A stretch of 64,000 bases of DNA from Verrucomicrobiales bacterium (GTDB lineage: Bacteria > Verrucomicrobiota > Verrucomicrobiia > Verrucomicrobiales > DEV007): NCBI GenBank assembly GCA_029213065.1, contig JARGPH010000011.1, positions 80,733 to 144,732 on the forward strand, read 5' to 3'. Under the pieces are notes generated by a model. The model was not told the DNA's origin. It saw only the letters and a list, made by a program, of their open reading frames with translations, and did no database searches. Of the stretch, positions 29,264-38,215 are shown in pieces (within the stretch, counting starts at the first letter, position 1; every line of letters begins with the position of its first letter). The translations under genes and the position numbers were made by a program.

Positions 29264-30361
29264 ATGGCAGAAAAACCCAACACCCCGTCCGATTCACCAG
29301 TGGAAGAAGTGGAAGCACTTTCAGCAAGCGAAGCCGGAGGAGTCGTTGACGCGATTGACCGTCACCGCACGAAAATCCTCTTCGCCGTTCTTGCCGGAGC
29401 GATTGTATTCTGCGGCATTCTGGTTGCCGGCCAACTGAAGAAGCAGAAGCATCTCGAAGCCTCGGCCGCCTACACCGAAGCCGTATCGAAAGGTGAAATC
29501 GCGGGACTCGACGCTGTCACAGTCGAATACCCCGGTTCAATTCCCGCCGGTAACGCACTGCTCTCCAAAGCCGAGATCCAGATTCGTCAGGGTAAATCAG
29601 AGGACGCAGCGAAGACGTTCGAGACGTTCCTTGCCGACTACCCCCGTCACCCCCGCATTGCGCAGGGCCATTTTGCACTCGGCAATTTGTTTCACCAATC
29701 CGGTGACACAGCCAAAGCAAAGGAGCGCTACGACAAGACGATTGAAATCCAGCCCGACGGTGAACTGACGCCTCTTGCCCGCATTCGACTCGGCGACCTC
29801 GCTCTCGAGGCCGGTGACAAGAAAGCAGCTGACCAGCACTATCAGGAATCCTACACCCTCCACCCCGGCAATCCGTTTTTCGAATACGCCCAGGAGAAGA
29901 TCGAGCTTCTTAAAATCGGCACCCCTGCCGTTGTTGAACGCCCCAAACCTGAACCAAAGCCTGAGCCCAAGGCAGTTGAGAAGCCCTCCGAGCCAGCCAA
30001 GCCAAAGGCGCAGCCCAAGCCTGCTGAAACCAAACCCGCTCAGGCCCCGGCGCCAGCGAACGGTAAAGGTAAAGGCAAAGAAAACGCTGGAGCCAAAGGT
30101 AATGCAGGTGCCAAAGGCAACGGAAAAGCCAAGTCAGCTCCAAAAGGCAATCCTGACAAGAAGCCGGCCGCCAAGGCAAAAGCGAAAGCGCCTGAAGCGC
30201 CCGCGACTCCGGCAGAGCCAAAAGCAACAGACAAGCCCCCTGTCGCTCCAGCCAAACCTGCCGCAACGACACCGGCAAAGCCAGCTGCAAAGACTCCCGA
30301 AGCTCCCGCGACACCGGCAAAACCGGAAGCGACTCCTCCGGCCAAGCCTGAAGTGCAGTAA
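29264..30361 (+). CDS. Membrane-anchored TPR protein with Pro/Ala/Lys-rich tail
   Basis: A 365-residue protein. One membrane segment (ILFAVLAGAIVFCGILVAG, about residues 38-56) follows a short cytoplasmic N-terminus. It is followed by tetratricopeptide-like helices resembling the YfgM/BamD-type TPR group (FETFLADYPRHPRIAQGHFALGN and similar units, to about residue 220). The last ~145 residues are low-complexity, built from PKPEPKPEP, AKGNAGAKGNGKAK and PAKP units, probably an extended linker or cell-wall/nucleic-acid-binding tail. The start at 29264 (ATGGCAGAA) is preferred over 29237. The gene ends ahead of a strong terminator. No partner is evident. Confidence 0.7.
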   Translation: MAEKPNTPSDSPVEEVEALSASEAGGVVDAIDRHRTKILFAVLAGAIVFCGILVAGQLKKQKHLEASAAYTEAVSKGEIAGLDAVTVEYPGSIPAGNALLSKAEIQIRQGKSEDAAKTFETFLADYPRHPRIAQGHFALGNLFHQSGDTAKAKERYDKTIEIQPDGELTPLARIRLGDLALEAGDKKAADQHYQESYTLHPGNPFFEYAQEKIELLKIGTPAVVERPKPEPKPEPKAVEKPSEPAKPKAQPKPAETKPAQAPAPANGKGKGKENAGAKGNAGAKGNGKAKSAPKGNPDKKPAAKAKAKAPEAPATPAEPKATDKPPVAPAKPAATTPAKPAAKTPEAPATPAKPEATPPAKPEVQ

Positions 30362-30392
30362 TTAAGCTTTCTCTTCTCAGAGAAGAACATTC

Positions 30393-30427
30393 GCCTCGTT
30401 GAGACAACTTCTCAGCGGGGCTTTTTT
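30393..30427 (+). terminator. Rho-independent terminator after the TPR gene
   Basis: A 12-bp stem (GCCTCGTTGAGA with TCTCAGCGGGGC, two G-U pairs) with loop CAACT is followed by six T residues at 30422-30427. It lies 32 bp after the stop codon. Confidence 0.85.
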
Positions 30428-30482
30428 GTGTCCAGTGCTCCGCCGCCCACTTCTCCACCAACGGCCATTTAAGTTCGAAACG

Positions 30483-30524
30483 AAGAACCAAGAACCAAGA
30501 ACCAAGAACCAAGAACGAAGAACC
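30483..30524. repeat. Seven-base tandem repeat (AAGAACC)x6
   Basis: Six consecutive 7-bp units, five AAGAACC and one AAGAACG (30511-30517). They lie 7 bp downstream of the stop codon of the S2P-HlyD gene and past the opposite-strand terminator. The unit is non-coding here; variation in copy number would be expected by slippage. Confidence 0.9.
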
Positions 30525-30530
30525 AAAACC

Positions 30531-32783
30531 CTACGAAGCCGCTGCCCGTGCCTGCTGGATCTTCTCTTTCACGTAAGTGGAAACTTCGTTGTAGAGCCAT
30601 TTCCCGAGGCGCTCTTTCTCAGCATTGGCAAACCGGAGATACCCCCACTCCCCTTCACGAAGCTCCTGATCTCCGGCATCCGTAATTTTAGCCCTGCCCG
30701 CAAAGCGAGCCCGCGCAAGCTCCCGCCCGGGTTGCCTGTCACCGAGCCCCGAGAAGTAATCCAGATCAGAATCATACTCCCCTCCGCCACGGGCGATATC
30801 CCGCTCACGCTCAGCGACCGGATCGCTGGAAGTTCTCAAGGCAAGCGGCCCTCCGCTGGAGGCAGACATGACCTCGTGCGGCAAGGCACGGGTCGCGCGG
30901 CTCTCGATACGCTCGATCACCGCCTCAATCGTTTTAGAGCGCCCCCGAAGACGGACTTTGATCGCAGGGCTCTTCTGCGAGATGACCGACTCCACATCCT
31001 CCTGACGAAAAGAAACCAGCAGTTCCCGCTCATCACCGGCAATGACCGACAGTATCTCGTCCCCGGTATTCAACCATTGCCCTTCGAGCGTTTTCAACTG
31101 ACGCCCCGCAACAACCCCGTCTTTTGGCGCCACGACCTCAAGGGAGGCCAAATATTGACGGCTTTCCTCGAGCTTTCGCTCCAGACCGGTGATGGTCTCG
31201 AGCTCAGCCTGATGAGCCGGGAGATTCTCCTGCTGGTAATAGCTTCTCGCCCTGATGCGCGCGGTTCGCAGCTCCAGCACCAACTTGTCGCGCTCCGCTT
31301 CCTCATCCGGATTCGACAGCTTCAAGAGCAGATCCCCCTTTTTCACAAGGTCATCCTGCTCCACCAAAACTTCTGTGACTTTTCCACGAACACCGGCACG
31401 AATCACTTCACGCTCCGCGTACTCCACTACCGCAAGCGCTTTTCCGGTAGGATTGATACGCGCAAACCAGAAGACACCCAGAAGCAGCAAAACCGTAATC
31501 CCGAGACGGGGCAGCGCTCTTGATAACTTCGGCCCCGAACCGGATTTGAAGAGAAATTTGAAAAACTTCACCGCCGTGGCCCCAACCATCACTGCCACGG
31601 AAGCCAGCGCGAGAAACAAGCCGGCCCCCTTAAAGAGCAGGCTCACAATAATCATGATCCCGATCCAGATCAGGATTTTCCAAATCGCAGCGAGAACGCC
31701 GTAGAGGGGCACCGCAACAGGATGCTGTCGTGCCGCAATCGGCATGGGGAGATCTTCCATCCCGAGAAAGACCCGCTTCCCTACCCAGATCAGAAACTGC
31801 TGCCCCTTCGTCCCGAGATTCGGGATTCCCAGTGCATCCAGCAAAATGTAATAGCCATCAAACCGCATCAGCGGGTTGGCGTTGAAGAGCAAAGTCACAA
31901 AGGTCGCCGCAATAACGGCACTGTGAAGCGAGGTATTGAGGACTCCCGGGTCTGTGTGCAACCATCCGAGAAGACAAAAGCAGGCGATCGCAACTTCGAC
32001 ATACATCCCCGCCGCCGAAACGATGATTCGCTTCCACTTTGAAGGGAATTTCCAACTGGCCGAGGCATCGACAAAAGCCAACGGAGTCACAAAAGCCAAT
32101 AACTGCACGCCCCATTCCGGCACCGCTCCACCATATCGTTTCGTCGCCAATCCGTGCCCGTATTCGTGAAGAACCTTCAGCACTGTATAAATCAAAATCA
32201 CCCGAATCCAGTTACCGGGAGCAATCACCTGCCCCGTCGCTTTCACAAATTGATCCCAGTGCGGAGCCAATTGAAAACAGGTATAAAGAACGAGAGCGAG
32301 CCACATGAGAAGACCCGGGACCGCAAAGATCCAGCCGAAGAGATGCTTCGTACTTCCGATAAAGCGATCAGGGCACCCGAGAGGCACCTTGAAAAACATG
32401 ACCTTGCTGATCGGGTTTTTGGGCTTCTTATCCTGCTGCTTCGACCATTGCTCCATGCGGCGCTCCCCCTGCCCGCTTGTGTCGGATTCCAGCAAATCAT
32501 TATCGACGAGCCAGCGAAGCAACTGATCGCCCTGTTGCTCTGTCAGGGCCTCCTCCCCCTGAGTCGCCGCATTCCTTGCGAGCGCCTGGGAGATCGTAGT
32601 GCGACCGTCAAAGCACTGGATAAATTGATGCTCAGGAAAACCGACGTGGAAAAATTTCCCCTTCGAAGTGTCCTCGACGATATAGCTCGGCTCCCCCCTG
32701 TATTCCTGGTAGTGGGTCCGGACATCGCGCCGCAGCCGCGGCCTCGACGTGGAAATCTCGCTGATACGATGGTCGACTGACAT
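30531..32783 (-). CDS. PqqD-like / site-2 protease (M50) / HlyD fusion protein
   Basis: A 750-residue membrane protein joining three modules. Residues ~14-100 (RPRLRRDV to DNDLLE) resemble the PqqD-like RiPP-recognition domain. Residues ~147-445 are a multi-spanning S2P/M50 region: zinc motif HEYGHGLA (206-213) and the second motif NANPLMRFDG (301-310) supply the expected His, His and Asp ligands. From ~450 a biotinyl-lipoyl/HlyD adaptor follows (AGVRGKVTEVLVEQDDLVKKGD) with a coiled-coil hairpin to ~600. Start 32783 lies 2 bp after the stop of the GAF-HlyD gene; an upstream in-frame ATG at 32837 lies inside that gene. Likely an inner-membrane protease-linked export adaptor. The substrate is unknown. 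Confidence 0.8.
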   Translation of the reverse strand: MSVDHRISEISTSRPRLRRDVRTHYQEYRGEPSYIVEDTSKGKFFHVGFPEHQFIQCFDGRTTISQALARNAATQGEEALTEQQGDQLLRWLVDNDLLESDTSGQGERRMEQWSKQQDKKPKNPISKVMFFKVPLGCPDRFIGSTKHLFGWIFAVPGLLMWLALVLYTCFQLAPHWDQFVKATGQVIAPGNWIRVILIYTVLKVLHEYGHGLATKRYGGAVPEWGVQLLAFVTPLAFVDASASWKFPSKWKRIIVSAAGMYVEVAIACFCLLGWLHTDPGVLNTSLHSAVIAATFVTLLFNANPLMRFDGYYILLDALGIPNLGTKGQQFLIWVGKRVFLGMEDLPMPIAARQHPVAVPLYGVLAAIWKILIWIGIMIIVSLLFKGAGLFLALASVAVMVGATAVKFFKFLFKSGSGPKLSRALPRLGITVLLLLGVFWFARINPTGKALAVVEYAEREVIRAGVRGKVTEVLVEQDDLVKKGDLLLKLSNPDEEAERDKLVLELRTARIRARSYYQQENLPAHQAELETITGLERKLEESRQYLASLEVVAPKDGVVAGRQLKTLEGQWLNTGDEILSVIAGDERELLVSFRQEDVESVISQKSPAIKVRLRGRSKTIEAVIERIESRATRALPHEVMSASSGGPLALRTSSDPVAERERDIARGGGEYDSDLDYFSGLGDRQPGRELARARFAGRAKITDAGDQELREGEWGYLRFANAEKERLGKWLYNEVSTYVKEKIQQARAAAS

Positions 32784-32785
32784 AA

Positions 32786-34684
32786 TCACCAAAGCTTGAG
32801 ACGGAGATATTCCCAGAGTCCATGAAACAAAATCCATCCGATGGATTTTTTACCCGCTTCGATTCTCACACTCCCCTTCATCCCGGGTCGGAGCAGTTCA
32901 TTCTCGTTCTCGAGGAGCGCTTCCCCGGAGAATACGTTCTCCCCGTCTTCCACTTCGGAAACAGGATGAATCGTCTTGATCTCCGAAGTCCACTTGAGCG
33001 AGCTGTCGGAATCGAGCCTCATGAAAACTTCACTCCCCTCGGAAATGTGACGCAACTCGGTTTCAGGAATCGAAATTTCCATGAGCATCTCCTCCAGCGG
33101 GGCAATCTCGTAAAGTCGCTGACCGGTCGTAACCGGCACCCCTTCGGAACGCTCGAGGTTCCCCGTGAGGACGATGCCGGCAATCGGGGAACGAATAATG
33201 AGGTTGTCGCTGCGATACTGAAGGCGCTCCACTTCGAGAGCAAGCCGGTCCGACTCGAGTTGAGCCATTTGAAGGTCAGCCGGATCATCGAGCACCATCG
33301 CGTTGTCCCGTTTCTTTACGGCGGCACTGCGCGCTGCAATCGCCTCTGCCAGATTCACTCGGATTTCCCGCCCGTCGAGTTCGGCGAGAACCTGCCCCGC
33401 CTCCACTTCATCACCGGGCTTCACGTAGGTACGATACAATAGATTTTCAAAAGGTGCCGCGACGGTCCGTCGCATCACCGGCTGGATGCGGCAATCAGCC
33501 GGAACCCGATAGGAAATCGGCACTAACATCAAAATCAAAACGGCCACGACCACTCCAATCGTCGAAAAACGTTTCACCGCACTCTGCCTCCAGAATTTGG
33601 CAATCCCCCCGCGAAAGCTTCCGTGTTTTGATTTTTTAAGAAACCGCAGGAGCGAGGTCAAATGAGGCTGCGAAGCCGCAAGCAGTCGGCAGGTTCGGCG
33701 GGAAACATCCGGGGCGCCCGCAGGCCAGAGCAACGCAATCGCACCGGTAAAGCCGGACCCCTCGTGCTTCAGGGGTGCCACGAGAATTCGGCTCGCTTTA
33801 AACGAATGAAGCAAATCATCGTGATTCGCGGAAACGACGACATCTTTGATCAACATCTCCTGACCGGGCCACATCATGACCTCACCGAGAGCAATCGCCT
33901 CTTTCATCGCCGAACCCAATTGGGAAAAACCGAGGGTTCTTTTTTCCTCGCTGCTCATACCCGACATCGCGTGAACTTTGCAGGAGCGGCTCGATCCGGT
34001 TCCGATAGCAACCCGCTGGCAACCGAAGAACTTCTCCAACTCGGTCGCAAGGGTGAAAAGCGCCCGTCTGAAGGTATCCGCCTCACCGGTCCGCGTGAAC
34101 ATTTCCACAAGCATCGTCGCCTGATAGAAAGCCTGCTCACTCTCATGTGACTGGGCGAGAAGGTCACGCTGCACGATGAACTGTGTCGTGAGGTGGAGCA
34201 TCGCAAAGCAGGGATCCGAAAAGGCAATCCGCTCCGGTGGCAGATAAGCAGTGATACAAATGGGATCCTCACCCTCTTCGAAGAACGGCACCATGAGACG
34301 CGCGTGCTGCCTGCCATCGATAAGAACCTGTGTCTGGGTGCTCCGCTGCTCCGCGTACCGCTCCTCGACCACTTCAGCAGGGAGGAGCCATGATTTCCGA
34401 CCGTCTGCCGTGGTCGAAACCGAGGAAAATCCCACCAGTTTGATCCCGTTCTCACGGTTTTCATGGAGCAAGACAGAAGAAGCGCCCAGCAAAAGCTTCA
34501 CATAATCCGACAACAACTGGAGGAAATCCCCCCGGTTTCCCGCCCGTGAAAAAAGCTCACGCAGAGGGGCTAAACAGTCCTGCGGGCGCAGGGCGCGGGT
34601 CACAACCACTTCGGCAGGATTAGTCGCCCTGCCAATCGGGAGACCCGAAGCGTCTCGCATTTCACTAACCAAATCACTTGCCAT
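32786..34684 (-). CDS. GAF-domain HlyD-family membrane-fusion protein
   Basis: A 632-residue protein. The cytoplasmic half (1-370) contains one or two GAF-like domains, for example LLGASSVLLHENRENG at 65-80 and FFGCQRVAIG at 219-228. A single membrane helix (FSTIGVVVAVLILMLVPISY) spans 373-392, followed by an HlyD/RND adaptor: RRTVAAPFENLLYRTYVKPG, a helical hairpin (about 445-495), then RSPIAGIVLTGNLERSEG and a beta-barrel. This places a sensor domain in the cytoplasm and an adaptor in the periplasm. It is followed 2 bp later by the PqqD/S2P/HlyD gene, so the two are co-translated and probably form a complex. Its ligand is unknown; no outer-membrane TolC is nearby. Confidence 0.75.
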   Translation of the reverse strand: MASDLVSEMRDASGLPIGRATNPAEVVVTRALRPQDCLAPLRELFSRAGNRGDFLQLLSDYVKLLLGASSVLLHENRENGIKLVGFSSVSTTADGRKSWLLPAEVVEERYAEQRSTQTQVLIDGRQHARLMVPFFEEGEDPICITAYLPPERIAFSDPCFAMLHLTTQFIVQRDLLAQSHESEQAFYQATMLVEMFTRTGEADTFRRALFTLATELEKFFGCQRVAIGTGSSRSCKVHAMSGMSSEEKRTLGFSQLGSAMKEAIALGEVMMWPGQEMLIKDVVVSANHDDLLHSFKASRILVAPLKHEGSGFTGAIALLWPAGAPDVSRRTCRLLAASQPHLTSLLRFLKKSKHGSFRGGIAKFWRQSAVKRFSTIGVVVAVLILMLVPISYRVPADCRIQPVMRRTVAAPFENLLYRTYVKPGDEVEAGQVLAELDGREIRVNLAEAIAARSAAVKKRDNAMVLDDPADLQMAQLESDRLALEVERLQYRSDNLIIRSPIAGIVLTGNLERSEGVPVTTGQRLYEIAPLEEMLMEISIPETELRHISEGSEVFMRLDSDSSLKWTSEIKTIHPVSEVEDGENVFSGEALLENENELLRPGMKGSVRIEAGKKSIGWILFHGLWEYLRLKLW

Positions 34685-34777
34685 AAATTACCTTCCCGGA
34701 AGAGAAGTCTACAAGGATACCCCCTATGGAGTTACATGACAATTCGCGATTCGAGCTACTCGACCCGCAAAAAGCGC

Positions 34778-36259
34778 TCAGTGAGCTTCTTTTTCCGCCC
34801 TGTCCATGAATTGCGTGATTCGATCCTCACGCTGCGGCATCGCCTCCTCCTCAAGAATCCGCCTCATTTTGAGGTAATCGTCGAAGGCTCCACTCCGCTG
34901 CGGAGCCTGTGTTGCCTCGAAGTAGTTGAGATGATCCCGTGTCTTCGCCAGGGTCTCCCTGATCTTCTGTCTCATATTGGCAGCAACCTCGATCTCATCA
35001 TCGATCCCCTTTAATTTGCCTGCGATGAGTCGTTGCAGAACCGTCTCGTAACGCACAAAAACCGGCCGATAGAGTGGAAACCCGGTCAGTTTCACCCGCT
35101 GCAAACGCCGGAAGGCCTTTTCCAATTCCACCTCAGCGCCGGGCAATTTTAAAAACTCATTGTATTGCTCAATCCCCCCGGTAAAGGACCTGCCCTCTGA
35201 AGGGGCGGAAGGCGTCTCAGGCTTCCCTTTTTTCAAGCGCTGGAAAATTCCCAGAACGGGGTTCGATGATACCTCCCCCCCTTTCTGATTATCCACTGCC
35301 GGTTTGATATCAACAGTGAGCGCCTCAGTAAGCCACTTCTCCGTCTCTTCAGGAGTCAGGTATTCGAACCCCTGCTGAATTCCCATCGTCGCAATCTCCA
35401 GTGCCCACCACTTTTCAATTCCCCGATCCATCTCACGAAAGGCGGGGAAATGCTGTCGCAGAAGCGGCAGAGCACTGTCTCCGCTATCAGCCCCGAGATC
35501 GGCAAGAAAGGCACGAACACCGGCTTCTCCCCCCGGTTGGTTCAAAAGGGCCTCCACAAAAGCAGCCGATGAAGCTCGAAAGCCGGCGCGGGTAACCGGC
35601 TCCATCGATTCGAAATCTCCGATCTCAATGAGTTTTTCCGGAGCCAACATCTGTCCGCTCTCGAGAATGCCCCGGTAAAAAGCGCTCGGCTGCCCATCCT
35701 TTCGGTGCTGCAGCAACTCGTCGAAGCCATGCGCCAGCCACCCCGGAGCAACGACGCTGTTCTTTCGAAAAGCCGAAGGCCTTTCCGCGAACGGAGCGAC
35801 CATCTGCTCAATAAGCAGCGCTTTCACCAGTTCCAAACGAAACGCCTCTTCGCGGAAACGATCATGCACCTTTACACTCACGCGAATCAGAAAACGGTCA
35901 TCGGGTCCGATCTCGACACTTGTTTTCAAATCGGGCCCTTTATAGACCTCATTCGACTGCCCCCAGAGATCAATTCGAATAGGGATCTTCCAGTCGAGGC
36001 TCCGGTCAGCCTTTCCGGGGCGCCTCCGCAGGAGCACATTGCGGAAGTCATCCTGGACTTCACGGCAAAAAGAAAGAAAGAGGACCCGCTGAGTCGGCTC
36101 CCCTCCAAAAACCCTGATCTGGAAGTCTTCCCCCCAGTCCGCGGCCGGCTTCTGACCGACAGAGGACCGGGGAGCACTGAATTCGCCAACCTCCTGAGCG
36201 AGAGGGCTCCGCGCACTCAAGGATCCAATCCCAAGGGCCAGAGCAATTCTCACTGCCAT
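34778..36259 (-). CDS. Secreted protein of unknown function, first gene of the HlyD operon
   Basis: A 493-residue protein from ATG 36259, which opens with a signal peptide (MAVRIALALGIGSLSARSPLAQ). The longer frame to 36427 lacks a signal and is less likely. I do not recognise the family. WLAHGFDELLQ (about residues 174-184) resembles the W-x-x-H-G-x-x-E region of peptidase-MA-like proteins but has no second zinc histidine, so a catalytic site is not established. The C-terminal 80 residues are helical and charged. It lies 93 bp upstream of the GAF-HlyD gene on the same strand and is likely co-transcribed, so it may be a periplasmic component of that system. Confidence 0.6.
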   Translation of the reverse strand: MAVRIALALGIGSLSARSPLAQEVGEFSAPRSSVGQKPAADWGEDFQIRVFGGEPTQRVLFLSFCREVQDDFRNVLLRRRPGKADRSLDWKIPIRIDLWGQSNEVYKGPDLKTSVEIGPDDRFLIRVSVKVHDRFREEAFRLELVKALLIEQMVAPFAERPSAFRKNSVVAPGWLAHGFDELLQHRKDGQPSAFYRGILESGQMLAPEKLIEIGDFESMEPVTRAGFRASSAAFVEALLNQPGGEAGVRAFLADLGADSGDSALPLLRQHFPAFREMDRGIEKWWALEIATMGIQQGFEYLTPEETEKWLTEALTVDIKPAVDNQKGGEVSSNPVLGIFQRLKKGKPETPSAPSEGRSFTGGIEQYNEFLKLPGAEVELEKAFRRLQRVKLTGFPLYRPVFVRYETVLQRLIAGKLKGIDDEIEVAANMRQKIRETLAKTRDHLNYFEATQAPQRSGAFDDYLKMRRILEEEAMPQREDRITQFMDRAEKEAH

Positions 36260-36383
36260 CCCTTTTCTCTGAAACAAAAAATTCACTGCCCAATGGTAGC
36301 GAATGATCGAACCAAGTTCAACCACCATGGCAGGCCCGCAATATTCGGTCACAACAAAGGCAAACGGTGCGACGTCGACGCAG

Positions 36384-36413
36384 AAAAGGCCGCACCTCGG
36401 AAGAGATGCGGCC
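36384..36413 (-). terminator. Rho-independent terminator after the hsp20 pair
   Basis: Read on the minus strand, GGCCGCATCTC and GAGGTGCGGCC form an 11-bp stem (one G-U) with loop TTCC, followed by four T residues (36387-36384). It lies 32 bp after the stop of the second hsp20 gene and closes that operon. Confidence 0.75.
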
Positions 36414-36444
36414 CGTTTCACAACCAATACAGCGTCACCGGCCT

Positions 36445-36843
36445 TTAGGTCACCTCAATTGAGCGGGGTTTTACCTCATCTTTCAAAGGGAGACGCAGTG
36501 TGAGAATGCCATCGTGCAACGAGGCAACGATCCCCGCAGGGTCGACTTCAGGCCCCACATCGAGTCGAAGCCGGTACTGGAGCTCCGAAGGATAGTCACC
36601 AAGCGGCTTCCATTCTTCCGGAGCGGAGGAGAACCGCTTCGCTGCAATTTCAAGGATTTCACTCTCTACGGTTACGGACAGGTCCGGCTTACGAACCCCC
36701 GGCAGGCTCACCGATACCTCCCAGGATTCCTCGTCGTAGCGCGAGGAGTAATGGGGCTTAAAAGTGGCGACGGGTCTTGTCGCAAGTTCGGAGGAAGCAC
36801 CGCATCCGTCCGTATTCTTACAAATTTCGTTTTTATCGTTCAT
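36445..36843 (-). CDS. Small heat-shock protein Hsp20 (second copy)
   Basis: A 132-residue alpha-crystallin-domain chaperone that holds unfolding proteins. The domain runs from about 38 to 132 and ends in the strand signature GILTLRLPL followed by a basic tail. The beginning has a Cys-containing stretch (ICKNTDGCG). It is 33 bp downstream of another hsp20 gene on the same strand, and both are closed by one terminator, so it is the second gene of a two-gene heat-shock operon. The two differ enough to be distinct paralogues that may form mixed oligomers. Confidence 0.88.
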   Translation of the reverse strand: MNDKNEICKNTDGCGASSELATRPVATFKPHYSSRYDEESWEVSVSLPGVRKPDLSVTVESEILEIAAKRFSSAPEEWKPLGDYPSELQYRLRLDVGPEVDPAGIVASLHDGILTLRLPLKDEVKPRSIEVT

Positions 36844-36876
36844 GTTTTTTAATGGGTTCAGGGTTCTTCGGGAAGA

Positions 36877-37305
36877 CTAGTTGATCTCGATTCGAAGCGG
36901 CTTTTTCTCCTCCGCTTTTGGAAGCGTGAGTTGTAAAATGCCGTCCTCCAGTTTTGCTCTGGTCTCTTCGACCACGACCCCTTCGGGCGTTCTCAGAACG
37001 AACTCGAAACGCTTTTCCTCCGCACCGTCATCGACGGGCTGCTCATCGGTAAACGAGTAGCAAAGTCGGAGAAGCTCATTCTCGACGTCCACATTCAGAT
37101 TTTCCCGCTTCACTCCGGGCATCTCGACGAGAGCATAATAATTGGCTCCATCTTCATACCATTCCACCTGCCGGTTGAGGGAAGGCCGGAAAGATGAACT
37201 GAGAGAGGGGCGGAAAAGTGGCTCGAAGGCGCGAAAGGGATCAGCAAAAAAGCTCTCCCAGTCGTTCATTGAGTCAGAGGAGTGATTGTATCGCATTATT
37301 TTCAT
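36877..37305 (-). CDS. Small heat-shock protein Hsp20 (first copy)
   Basis: A 142-residue Hsp20-family chaperone. The alpha-crystallin domain starts near residue 46 (VEWYEDGANYYALVEMPGVK) and closes with EDGILQLTLPKAEEKKP, a strong match to the A-x-x-x-n-G-v-L-x-i-x-x-P signature. The N-terminus MKIMRYNHSSDSMNDWESFF is a usual variable arm. It is the first gene of the minus-strand hsp20 pair. Two inverted repeats 150-200 bp upstream could hold its regulation, but no CIRCE element (TTAGCACTC-N9-GAGTGCTAA) is present. Confidence 0.92.
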   Translation of the reverse strand: MKIMRYNHSSDSMNDWESFFADPFRAFEPLFRPSLSSSFRPSLNRQVEWYEDGANYYALVEMPGVKRENLNVDVENELLRLCYSFTDEQPVDDGAEEKRFEFVLRTPEGVVVEETRAKLEDGILQLTLPKAEEKKPLRIEIN

Positions 37306-37456
37306 AGGTTAATTAAGTGTTGGTTTGGTTTAACTACCGGCCAAACAAAGATGCAATCTCCATACCAAAAGCAATAACAACACCACAGTCGATTTAATAT
37401 CAGACAGTTACACAACCAACAGCCCGCGAACCACTCCTTAAAACAGGGCCAAAATG

Positions 37457-37502
37457 GCACTTTTAAATAAGTGCGAGAGACAAAACTTCGGGACATTTTG
37501 TC
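37457..37502. promoter_or_regulatory. Two inverted repeats between divergent hsp20 and HAD genes
   Basis: GCACTT-N6-AAGTGC (37457-37474) and GACAAAA-N10-TTTTGTC (37479-37502) are adjacent in the 254-bp divergent gap. They could be operators or hairpins for the hsp20 operon or the HAD gene. No clear -35/-10 pair is seen. Confidence 0.35.
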
Positions 37503-37559
37503 ACTCCAAAGACAGGCCGGCATTTGCCTTTTCTCCAAAGGCGTCGTTAGTTCAGCGCT

Positions 37560-38165
37560 ATGCCTAAAGCATTTTTATTCGATGTTGGTAACGTCATAAT
37601 CAGCTTTGATTTCACAATCACCGCTCAGAAACTGGCCCCTCAGTGCGACGTTTCTCCCGAAGAGGCATTCCGCCGCGTAGCGCTTCTGACAGACCGCCTC
37701 GAATCCGGTCATATCACTGCGGAAGAATTCATCGAAACCGCGATTGAACGCATCGGATACAAGGGCAGCCCACTCGAGCTCAGAACCGCGTTTGAAGATA
37801 TTTTCACCCTGAATCTCCCCATGGTGGACTTCATTGAATCACTTCATCGAGAACAGATTCCACTGCACCTTCTTTCGAACACCAATGCGATTCATGTTCC
37901 GTTTTTCGAAAAGACCTACCCTGTTTTCAAGTGCTTCTCCGGCCGGATCTACTCTCATGAGGTCGGCTGCATGAAGCCGAGTCCGGAAATCTACCGGATC
38001 GCGATCGAAACCCTTTCACTTGATCCGGAGGAAACCATCTACATCGATGATCTCGAGGCCAATTGCGCCGCCGGCAGGGAAGCAGGACTGCAAACGATAC
38101 GCTACGACAGGGAAGCGCATGAAGCGTTTCTCAGTGAGGTCGCCGGAGCCATCTCAGCGAAATAG
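37560..38165 (+). CDS. HAD-superfamily hydrolase (YihX-like)
   Basis: A 201-residue HAD-IA hydrolase. The nucleophile motif FDVGNVIISFDF has the DxGN form (D8) of the YihX/epoxide-hydrolase-like group rather than DxDGT. LLSNTNAIH (motif II), CMKPSPEIY (motif III lysine) and IYIDDLEANCAAG (motif IV acidic pair) are all present. YihX dephosphorylates glucose-1-phosphate in E. coli, but the substrate here cannot be told. It is divergent from the hsp20 operon and convergent with the Na/Pi cotransporter. Confidence 0.85.
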   Translation: MPKAFLFDVGNVIISFDFTITAQKLAPQCDVSPEEAFRRVALLTDRLESGHITAEEFIETAIERIGYKGSPLELRTAFEDIFTLNLPMVDFIESLHREQIPLHLLSNTNAIHVPFFEKTYPVFKCFSGRIYSHEVGCMKPSPEIYRIAIETLSLDPEETIYIDDLEANCAAGREAGLQTIRYDREAHEAFLSEVAGAISAK

Positions 38166-38215
38166 CCGCCAGGCTCGGTGACGCTGTCTCGCGCTCACCC
38201 AAACGAAATGAGAGA

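Noticed and set aside
30399-31523. Plus-strand open frame of 374 codons opposite the S2P-HlyD gene
   Set aside because: It lies entirely inside and antisense to the S2P-HlyD coding frame, which carries clear HlyD and zinc motifs. No domain is visible in this translation.
37302-37538. Minus-strand 78-codon frame upstream of hsp20
   Set aside because: It lies in a divergent promoter region containing inverted repeats; the Cys/Trp-rich translation is unlike a protein.
37306-37559. CIRCE-type heat-shock operator in front of hsp20
   Set aside because: No TTAGCACTC-N9-GAGTGCTAA element is present; only other, weaker inverted repeats were found.
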